In this document: positions 6,926 to 13,025 of the stretch, in pieces | How the letters are laid out: each line of letters opens with the position of its first letter | Numbering within the stretch: position 1 is the stretch's first letter | DNA from: Fragilaria radians | Lineage: Eukaryota; Bacillariophyta; Fragilariophyceae; Fragilariales; Fragilariaceae | Assembly (NCBI GenBank): GCA_900642245.1 | Contig: CAAAJI010000456.1 | Location: 35,126-48,150, forward strand | Direction: 5' to 3' | DNA: 13,025 bases | Translations under genes and position numbers: made by a program | The notes under the pieces: generated by a model | Databases searched by the model: none | The model's input: only the letters and a program-made list of their open reading frames with translations | What the model was told of the DNA's origin: nothing

Positions 6926-8845
6926 TTAATGTGATTGGCTAGTTGGGAACTTTGCCTCAAAAGTGTTAGGTGGCAAGAGGGCATGAAATACCACACTATC
7001 CTTCCACTTTGACTCTATTTTGACATTCTTGTCTGTCCAAAATCTACTTTTCCCATTGGATATTTGTGTGTATTGATTTACATTTCTTGGTAATATCAAA
7101 TAGAATAAGTTCACTCTTGTGTTCTCCGGCCTTATTCCAACTTCATCATAAAATTCTTCATATGTTGACACAGGCTTTGCATGTTTCTTAGCAAAGGTGG
7201 CTTGAATGCAAATCAAATTTTCATTTTCATCCTTGTAGTACATGTCAACTAATGGGAAAGATTGGTCGGCTGGATAATACAGCACACCTGCTTTCATGTT
7301 TTCAAATTTTGTGATTGTATGCTCCACCCAATTGAGCTTCACAAGGAATGGCTTCCAATCAACAGACTTATTACCAATTTTACCCAATGGCATGTGTCGA
7401 GATTTCCATTGAATTCCTGTCAAAGAATGTAGCAAGAATAATCGCTCAAAAAACGAAGGTGTAGAGTTTTCAACACCAATGAGACCTGCATTCACTTTTA
7501 TCAAATGTGCCATCACTTGCTCAATGCCCAATTTAGCAATTTCTACATGAAAAAGATTCAAGATTTCATCACTACTGAATCGATATGCCGCTTGTCTGTA
7601 AGCATCGCAACATATTGCACTGTCTCGATCAACAACAAATCTTGCCAAGCGGTGGGAGAAACTTGATGAAGCTAATGAAAACCTTTCATTTTCCATGATG
7701 TGCAGAGGGGATGCTAATGCAGCACATAGCGAGGTATTTGTGGCACATATATTGTAGATTTCTTCGTCTCTTGCTGTCTTGTAATCTTTGAAATCAAGAT
7801 CTGACCAACACAAGGCATTTCGAATGAATGGACCATATTTCTGAACACGTATCTGAATGCTCTCGTCTGTAATTATGTCTTCTTCCATTGCATATTTTCG
7901 ATAGATCAATCCCATCAATCGAATTTGAACTTCGCTGGGGCAGGGCATGTAGAACTTTCTCGCATGCTTTTGAAATTCATGAATGCGCCTCATGTCTGGA
8001 GATACTGTTGCAATGATCCGGGCAAAGCACGCGAAATATGCCACTGGTGTGTCTTGTCCAGCGGGTTCCCACAAGATTGTAGAGTTTTCATCTGTGTAAT
8101 CTCTCAAATCTTGAGGATTATGCTTTAAAGAATAAACATTCATTGGGAGATCAACAAAGAACAGTAAGGACTGCCTTCCGGCTATGGTTTGAACAATAAG
8201 TCTTGGAATAAATGGCTTGTGGCTAAGTTCGAAGAAAGATTCTATCGATCCTTCAGAGTTTGATGCTCTTGACAGACCTGCTTCTTTGGCTTCGTGGGAC
8301 CTCAACTGTTGATACAAATCTTGACGATAGCAAAGTAAAATATACTTCCACTGAAACCAAGATTTCGAGATTCCCGGATTACCAATTAATATACACCATC
8401 GATTTCTACCGAAACAATCGAAAAGGACAAGTTCGTCTGCGCGTATGAACAAAAATTGAGGCACAGGGCTGTACTTTTCTGTTGGAATGGGCATTGGTAA
8501 CTTGATTACATACAAGCGTTCATCAAAATCATGATCAGCTTCTGGAATAGGAATACGTGACTCTTTTTCAAGATCATCAGCAGTCATTTTCTTCACTTGC
8601 AGCAAACTTACGTCTTCTTTCCATTCGTCTGAAGGTTGAAGTTGGCGGATAGTGGCCTTTTGAGTTGCTTCGATCCAAGCCGAGAAGCCTATATCATACT
8701 TCGGCTTTAATTCTTTAAGGTTTTCAGGTAGATTTTCAGCTTCAACATTGCTGAGGCTTCGTACTCCATAGAATCGACGAAGAACAACGATATTTCTTTC
8801 TAATGTTCGAAATGAGCTAGAAGCTCGAGAACCGACGCGCAACAT
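6926..8845 (-). CDS. RHS/CR-type P-loop NTPase with C-terminal REase-like domain
   Basis: This is an intact, intronless 639-codon gene ending in TAA (6926-6928). I take the ATG at 8843-8845; the frame stays open to a GTG at 8936-8938, but eukaryotic initiation there is unlikely. Residues 1-32 hold seven arginines, many serines and one acid, like a mitochondrial presequence. A P-loop follows at 155-162 (GNPGISKS) with WFQWK after it; the Gly before the catalytic Lys is Ser. ILWEPAG (257-263) is a Walker-B-like strand with Glu, and ATVSPD (279-284) and FYMP (298-301) are typical of the RHS/CR NTPase core. Near the C-terminus FPLVDMYYKD (Asp534) then ICIQATFAKKH (Gln548, His555) resembles the restriction-endonuclease-like D...QxT...H pattern of this group, with Gln in place of the usual E-x-K. 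Relatives include trypanosome retrotransposon hot-spot proteins and Crinkler-type effectors. No LFLAK header or secretion signal is seen. Function is inferred from fold only. Confidence 0.8.
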   Translation of the reverse strand: MLRVGSRASSSFRTLERNIVVLRRFYGVRSLSNVEAENLPENLKELKPKYDIGFSAWIEATQKATIRQLQPSDEWKEDVSLLQVKKMTADDLEKESRIPIPEADHDFDERLYVIKLPMPIPTEKYSPVPQFLFIRADELVLFDCFGRNRWCILIGNPGISKSWFQWKYILLCYRQDLYQQLRSHEAKEAGLSRASNSEGSIESFFELSHKPFIPRLIVQTIAGRQSLLFFVDLPMNVYSLKHNPQDLRDYTDENSTILWEPAGQDTPVAYFACFARIIATVSPDMRRIHEFQKHARKFYMPCPSEVQIRLMGLIYRKYAMEEDIITDESIQIRVQKYGPFIRNALCWSDLDFKDYKTARDEEIYNICATNTSLCAALASPLHIMENERFSLASSSFSHRLARFVVDRDSAICCDAYRQAAYRFSSDEILNLFHVEIAKLGIEQVMAHLIKVNAGLIGVENSTPSFFERLFLLHSLTGIQWKSRHMPLGKIGNKSVDWKPFLVKLNWVEHTITKFENMKAGVLYYPADQSFPLVDMYYKDENENLICIQATFAKKHAKPVSTYEEFYDEVGIRPENTRVNLFYLILPRNVNQYTQISNGKSRFWTDKNVKIESKWKDSVVFHALLPPNTFEAKFPTSQSH

Positions 8846-9178
8846 CGAAGAGTGTTTTGATAGAGAATAAGAACTGTTGAATGAAAGTCCTAATCTATAC
8901 CTAGAGTAAGACCTCAAGTGATTATCGATGAAAACCACCAGATTTTAAATGTATGAGATAATCAGATTCTATGTCATCCTGACTCCCACTTCATCGTTTT
9001 TTCTACACGTTTTCACCATGTTCATACAGTATCTGGAAATAATCGGCGGGCAAGCAAACCAATATCGTTTATCAACGACTACCCGGAAGTGACGTAACGT
9101 AATCTTGCATCATCCTTTAACGGTTGAGCGCACAGAGCCAGGCGATACGTTCAAAACACTACTTCGACATGTTAGGCA
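8846..9178 (-). promoter_or_regulatory. Upstream region of the NTPase gene
   Basis: This 333-bp gap lies between the gene's ATG and the end of copia-C. On the minus strand TCTCATACATTTAAAATC (about 8942-8960 on plus) lies roughly 100 bases before the ATG and loosely resembles the oomycete initiator plus flanking element (TCATTYY/CAWTTT). A CCAAT box is present in plus orientation at 9059-9063. GTGACGTAACGTAA at 9089-9102 contains two overlapping ACGT cores of the kind bound by bZIP factors. All three are motif matches by eye. Part of the region may derive from the 3' end or LTR of copia-C, which points the same way. Confidence 0.35.
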
Positions 9179-9640
9179 TCATCTTACTTTTAAAAAATCT
9201 TTCTTAAATTTAGGAACCGCTTTCCCTCCATTAGTTTTTGTAGAAAGATCAACTATCATATCTTCACTAGAGTAGTATATCGATTTCAATCTTGCCAGAT
9301 TTAATTCGCTCCTTGAAAACTTGTCGATCAAAAACTGGCACCAACCTCATATTTTCTAACAAGATGGCGCATTTGTTGTCTTGAAAAAGTATTTTGTGGG
9401 ATTTTTCGATTCCGTGCGAGAGCATAAATTGTCTCATCCAAAATATCTGTGACATTTAGTCATGCAGTGCAACCAATTCCACCTCAGTTGACCTTAAAGG
9501 ATTGAGCTGTTGCTTCCTCGATACGCGATACAGTGTTCTATAGCCTAACGTCATTGTACTTCCTGTTTGACTTTGCATCTCATATCGTGCTCCAAACGAT
9601 GCCCCTATCTACTATCGAACTTCGTTTGAGCCATCCATTC
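9179..9640 (-). pseudogene. Copia-C RNase H domain (broken)
   Basis: From right to left on plus, the minus strand reads GASFGARYEMQSQTGSTMTLG, SRKQQLNPLRSTEVELVALHD, a stop, then SQIFWMRQFMLSHG and LFQDNKCAILLEN with the catalytic aspartate at 9378-9380. A damaged H-I-N-I-R-Y segment follows, then RIKSGKIEIDILL. In another frame it reads EDMIVDLSTKTNGGK, which matches the family's terminal M-I-A-D-x-x-T-K motif, and KFKKDFLK to the TGA at 9179-9181. The first aspartate (V-D-A-S-F) is disrupted by a frameshift near 9605. The motif order is complete for a copia RNase H; it is not translatable. Confidence 0.9.
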
Positions 9641-10690
9641 TACCACTATAGGAAGGCTTTTCGTTTCACGCAAGGAAGAAATATACGAATTAATATCTGT
9701 ATGCCTTCTTGATCCGGAACCTTACTTGACAGGTTAAGCATAACAATGTTGAGAGTAGGTCTGGATGGGCGTTCATGTCTGCCCACAATACTTTTGCACC
9801 GTGTGATGAAAAATATTTGCCTCATCTGGACTGGGAATGGTTGCCTGGTCACCTTTATCAAAACGATTTCTCGCTGCAGGTGTTGTTACCTTACCTTTGA
9901 TTTCATATAGAAACTCCTCGATAGAATCCTGAATGTATCCAACCATTGAGAAGCAAAGCTTCTTATCAACTAATGATAAATCTATTCCTAAATAGGTATG
10001 ATTTCTATCCACTTGATCTCCGCATCCAATACTGCTTCTGATTTGTGACTACATTTCAAATCATCCAAGTGCCAGCCTATAGTAAATTGCGATTATTTCC
10101 CACTCACAAATCATAAGGGCTTAAAATATGTCCCATGTATTCAGCCTACTAGAAAGAATAACAATGTGTACTTTAAACACCTGTACAACACCTTTTTGAG
10201 CAGTAGATATATTGTTTCTATACCTTTTTCCAATGTTGCATATTCCGAGTGGGTATCTGGGCTCACTTACTCTAGGAAAGCTGATATTTCTCCGGACATC
10301 TAGATTTACACCATGACGGTCTGTTTAGCATGCAGACACTATCCTTGGATATTGCATACCCCCACTACTTGCTTTCCGAATACCTTCACTATGAAAGTAA
10401 TCAACACAGACTCTGTCCGAAGTGTTGGCAAGGATGCTTCCCATTTTTCATAAATTTCATCTGGGGTCTCCTATCAGTGCAAGTCCGTATCTTTACACGT
10501 CCACATCATTTCCGTTTGATTAATGTTAAAGTGTTGAGGACCCCACGTAGTTCCAGTTTTGTCAATTATGATTTATTTACCGATTGAAACATCTTCATTT
10601 TATGCAACTACATTAATTCGGCTTTTGTTTTGCTTGGGAAAAATGTCATTCCTTGTTTTAACAACCATTGAGTACATGTAGGTATCTTGG
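9640..10690 (-). pseudogene. Copia-C reverse transcriptase domain (broken)
   Basis: The N-terminal part reads LKQGMTFFPSKTKAELM, then NKS-stop-LTKLELRGVLNTL, GRVKIRTCTD, and WEASLPTLRTESVLITFIV (about 10387-10445), the counterpart of the S-P-T-V-x-T-E-S block. Near 10340 the first catalytic region reads C-N-I-Q-G instead of V-D-I-P-G, so this aspartate is lost. MSGEISAFLE starts at 10299, followed by SEYATLEKGIETIYLLLKKV, then QFTIGWHLDDLKCSHKSEAV with the catalytic pair at 10054-10074. After a frameshift near 10010 comes HTYLGIDLSLVDKK, then SMVGYI, EFLYEIKGKVTTPAARN and EANIFHHTVQK. LLCLTCQVRF and LIRIF follow in further frames. Every expected block is present in order, but across all three frames. 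Confidence 0.9.
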
Positions 10691-11330
10691 ATTTACTATC
10701 CACGACCCTTATTTCCTCATCATACATTAGAGCATAATTATGAATTTGGTCCTTTGTAATTGTACGTTTTGTTCAATTCTTGTTTATAATAAATATTCGG
10801 GATTGCTTTATTACATATATTCGGTTGATAATTTTCCGTAACTTCACCTTGAATCTCATCCTCTTCTTCTACGATATTTCCCTGCACTCCTTCGAATTCT
10901 ACTCCTTGGACCCTCACACTTTCTTTCAATGGTATTTCCTTATTCCTGTTTGCTTTTCAATCTTGCCCATAGTTTTCAAGAATATCAATTAACTCTTGTG
11001 TGCTAATTGCACGATATTCCTCAACCTTTCATGGCTTTGTTGTAGTCACTTACTAGTTTGAATTCTGTTTCCTTTGACACTACCACTTTATGATCATCCT
11101 CTGTGTTATGTTTATTTTCAATTAAATCCATTGATTCCACCTTAATCAAGACATTATCTGATGATGGTAGTAGTGTACATGACCTTGATTTAATTAAGAT
11201 ACCGCTGAGAAGACTCATAAAATTATAAGTTCATTGTATATTGCCGATGGGTTCCAAGGATATGTCCCCCCACTGTCCTGTATGTCATAACATCATTGCT
11301 TGTATTGCCTTCTACACGTACCTGAGCATA
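10691..11330 (-). pseudogene. Copia-C integrase-to-RT linker region
   Basis: On the minus strand EGNTSNDVMTYRTVG, then NFMSLLSGILIKSRSCTLLP (start codon of this open stretch at 11216-11218) matches the R-x-x-G-A-I ... Y-x-F-M-S-L-x-T-G-x-x-I-x-R-x-x-W-T-x-L-P block that follows the integrase core in this copia lineage. SDNVLIKVESMDLIE follows, then an acidic, low-complexity linker. The linker includes ELIDILENYGQD and, in the open stretch 10738-10929, GVEFEGVQGNIVEEEDEIQG. It leads to IPNIYYKQELNKTYNYKGPN and, one frame over, YALMYDEEIRVVDSKSK just before the RT. Stops separate the pieces. Confidence 0.8.
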
Positions 11331-11333
11331 TCT

Positions 11334-11780
11334 TCACAATACTATTGCTAGGTGAGCTGAGATACTCCTCCTTTTGGAAGGAAGAAGTATAACCAGATGA
11401 CTGAAAATAAAACCGCATGTCTCACCGTGATCAGACAAAGCTTCTGAAATGGTTGCATTGTTATCAATCCTTTGATCCGTTTCTTCACCGTGAAAGTATC
11501 CTTCCAGCAATACATTTCCACTGGATTCAAACTCATTATCAAGCCAAAAGACTTGTATATCCATGCCTCTTCTTTTATATAAATTGACCACATAAATGAA
11601 TCAGCTTGTCACGCATTTAGTTTCCTTATAATCTAGCTTTTCCCCCGCTGTAAACTGAATACTCATTGGTGTTATGATCAAGAACTGACTAAAATCAACA
11701 TTCATGATATCAGCGGCAAGGACACTGCTTGATACATTTATAGGATATCTGTGGGGATTTGTATTAGTCGCTTACCACTG
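11334..11780 (-). pseudogene. Copia-C integrase catalytic core (broken)
   Basis: The minus strand reads LAADIMNVDFSQFLIITPMS, placing the first candidate catalytic aspartate at 11709-11711. It continues IQFTAGEKLDYKETKCVTS, a stop, and VVNLYKRRGMDIQVFWLDNEFES with the second aspartate at 11538-11540. The catalytic glutamate region is scrambled by frameshifts between about 11400 and 11500, where two overlapping frames each keep part of the family pattern (NNATISEAL and TVRHAVLFSVIW). The position directly upstream of the linker and RT supports the call. This element therefore has an identifiable but dead integrase. Confidence 0.8.
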
Positions 11781-12190
11781 CTTTAGGACCCTTCCAAGTA
11801 TCTTAACTGCAGACTTCCTAGTTCCCTGCCAAACATTTTCTTCGCGTGTAACTTGTGTTTTGCTGTTACGATTGCATGAGGAAATAAATTAATCTTGATG
11901 ATGGCCATGGAAAAATTCAACATGTCATTGAGAGAGCACCAAAATATCAGACAATTATCCACTAGTGTACATCTACTAGAAATGTAAAGTGACATTGAAT
12001 TCTTAGCCGGCAATTGCTGTAGTGGTTACAAAACATCATCTAGTATTTGTCTCCGTGGATTCGAGTCTAATTGCTACGAATTCTGCCTTCTCATTAGACG
12101 ATGTATACTGAATCAAAACTTTAAAATATCAATCATGTGATTGAATTGGTCGCATAAATGTGTGTACGTCCGTGCTATACCAAAATATAC
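11781..12190 (-). pseudogene. Copia-C protease end / GAG-pre-integrase remnant
   Basis: The best piece is an open minus-strand stretch at 11783-12013 whose last half reads SLNDMLNFSMAIIKINLFPH, then AIVTAKHKLHAKKMFGRELGSLQ. This resembles the I-x-N-C-P-V-T-x-x-D-x-x-x-A-x-x-I-F-G-P-x-x-x-x-L-K-G-K-T segment that precedes the copia integrase core. The G-K-T-x-R end is lost by frameshift. Upstream, weak segments (FVTTTAIAG near 12030-12060, NEKAEFVAIRLESTETNTR near 12050-12105) fit the region after the protease. Similarity fades near 12190. Confidence 0.65.
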
Positions 12191-12735
12191 TCATTTGTAT
12201 AACCTTTTTACCACTCCTGCTCAAAAATATCAACTCTTACCAAATTCCAAAACTGTCATTCTCCAAAATACGAAAAAAGCATTTACAAATATTACTTGAG
12301 AATGCTTTCAAATTGGACCTCACTTGTCTTGAAAATCCCTACATCTTCCAACATCAAAATAATGAAGCGATAGTAACGTAACTTTATAAAAGCACATTTT
12401 TCTCCCCGTTGCGCTAAAATCTTAACCACCACTCATTCATTTAAAGTGATGTGAGAGCCAGTAGATGCTAGAAAGTAATCCCACCGTTTTGATACAACTC
12501 CTGGTTAGTTACGTTCCAAAACGGAGAAGGTCGTGACCTTAGACTTTTGCTTCCATTTTAATTTTAATCTGTAGAATTTTCGAAGGGTGTATCTTTTTGC
12601 AGTCTACTCATCCAAGTACACTACTGTAAGGTATAGGATGTAAAACTAAATTAAAAAGGTGTGGAGGTTACACGGAATATTGTAAGGCAAAAGTGAAGAC
12701 TCTTGATCTAGAATACAGGAGGTATTTCATTTTTT
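12191..12735. other. No recognisable gene; possible gag remnant of copia-C
   Basis: I see no supported coding region on either strand. By position it should contain the protease and gag of copia-C if that element was inserted whole, but no DSG motif or CCHC zinc knuckle could be read. An 8-bp perfect inverted repeat is present: CCGTTTTG at 12484-12491 and CAAAACGG at 12517-12524. Confidence 0.4.
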
Positions 12736-12824
12736 TGAAACAGATCCTTGTTACCATTGTAACCAGAACATATTGATCTTTGCAAAGCAGACCCTGTTGA
12801 TCTATGCAACCAGGTCCTGTTTTA
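12736..12824. repeat. Degenerate 23-24-bp tandem repeat, about 3.5 units
   Basis: Units begin with CAG and carry the core CCTGTTGATCTxTGCAAC. Approximate starts are 12741 (most diverged), 12764, 12788 and 12811 (partial). The middle two units, CAGAACATATTGATCTTTGCAAAG and CAGACCCTGTTGATCTATGCAAC, are clearly related. There is no coding context. Confidence 0.6.
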
Positions 12825-12916
12825 GTTCCGATAGTCTACTCCAAGATTCAAAGAAAAATGTATTCACATATCTTTTCTTACTAATAAGACACCTTATTAT
12901 AGCCCTAGAATAGATG

Positions 12917-12971
12917 CACATTGCCCAACGCTTTTTTACAACCAGATTCACATTGCACAACGCCTTTTTCA
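12917..12971. repeat. Direct repeat, 2 copies, 32-bp period
   Basis: CACATTGCCCAACGCTTTTTTAC at 12917-12939 and CACATTGCACAACGCCTTTTTCAC at 12949-12972 differ at only a few positions. The spacer ends AACCAGATT. Together with the preceding CAG-type repeat they make the right end of the window repeat-rich. Function unknown; possibly part of an LTR or untranslated leader. Confidence 0.7.
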
Positions 12972-13025
12972 CTCAATGTCCACAGATGAACTTTGTTCCG
13001 CAAAATTCTACCATTGAGCAATCAA

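Larger units (their letters stand above)
9179..12190 (-). mobile_element. Ty1/copia retrotransposon remnant (copia-C), most of pol
   Basis: Stitching minus-strand frames gives an ordered copia pol: GAG-pre-integrase, integrase, acidic linker, RT, RNase H. Individual pieces are listed separately. The RT has WHLDDLK rather than YVDD, and the RNase H has VSRKQQLN...STEVELVALHD, so this is a different copia lineage from copia-A and copia-B. Stops and frameshifts are scattered along its whole length, roughly one lesion per 50 to 150 bases, so the element is old and inactive. The 3' coding end is the TGA at 9179-9181. The 5' limit near 12190 is soft: similarity fades there, and gag and LTRs are not recognisable. 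Confidence 0.9.

Noticed and set aside
7925..8448. Plus-strand ORFs of 62-67 codons inside the NTPase gene
   Set aside because: They overlap the intact minus-strand gene and show no family resemblance: frame shadows.
6926..8845. Bacterial Rhs polymorphic toxin
   Set aside because: No YD repeats or RVxPxxxxDPxGL processing motif. The name similarity to retrotransposon hot-spot RHS proteins is coincidental.
8846..8938. Longer NTPase protein starting at the GTG at 8936-8938 (31 extra residues)
   Set aside because: GTG initiation is not expected in a eukaryotic nuclear gene. The first in-frame ATG is at 8843-8845 and begins a presequence-like N-terminus. An upstream exon is possible but unsupported.
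10330..10992. Plus-strand ORFs of 70-85 codons, some hydrophobic
   Set aside because: Antisense to copia-C pol; the hydrophobic look comes from the complement of acidic and lysine-rich codons.
12160..12381. Plus-strand 73-codon ORF
   Set aside because: Low-complexity AT-rich composition, no recognisable motif, no supporting context.
1..13025. CRISPR array, tRNA, rRNA, bacterial operon or prophage
   Set aside because: No regularly spaced repeats, no cloverleaf or rRNA core sequence recognised, and all identifiable genes are eukaryotic-type retroelements or an RHS/CR-type gene.

Overview
This is an AT-rich eukaryotic window dominated by dead LTR retrotransposons, with one intact protein-coding gene among them. 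There is no operon structure and no bacterial translation signal. The intact gene (minus strand, 6926-8845) encodes a 639-residue protein of the RHS/'CR'-type kind: a P-loop NTPase with a C-terminal restriction-endonuclease-like domain. I associate this architecture and its post-P-loop 'WFQWK' style with oomycetes and related protists. The retroelement types also fit a stramenopile, oomycete or diatom-like. That assignment is inference from remembered family style, not proof.

Layout, left to right. (1) 1-1397, plus: 3' half of a Ty1/copia pol (call it copia-A; RT then RNase H), cut by the window edge and broken by stops, a deletion and frameshifts. (2) 1398-1598: copia-A tail with a 19-bp tandem duplication between 10-bp inverted repeats. 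(3) 1572-4480, plus: 5'-truncated Ty3/gypsy pol in the order protease end, RT, RNase H, integrase, with four in-frame stops and two frameshifts but most catalytic residues kept. A GGGGG purine tract and probable 3' LTR follow from about 4498. (4) 5030-5998, minus: a second, much more decayed copia pol (copia-B), same family as copia-A, found only by stitching frames. (5) 6030-6401, plus: an unrecognised 123-codon ORF. (6) 6402-6925: AT-rich, no gene. (7) 6926-8845, minus: the intact NTPase/nuclease-like gene. (8) 8846-9178: its upstream region. (9) 9179 to about 12190, minus: a third copia (copia-C), from a different copia lineage with an LDD rather than YVDD RT motif. It is traceable in the order GAG-pre-integrase, integrase, linker, RT, RNase H, and ends about 330 bp upstream of the NTPase start codon. 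(10) 12190-13025: no recognisable coding, two sets of short degenerate direct repeats.

The elements do not form a working pathway; each is a broken pol remnant. The main biological interest is that the only uninterrupted long reading frame, a family known elsewhere for effectors and retrotransposon hot-spot proteins, sits in this graveyard just downstream of, and in the same orientation as, a dead copia element.
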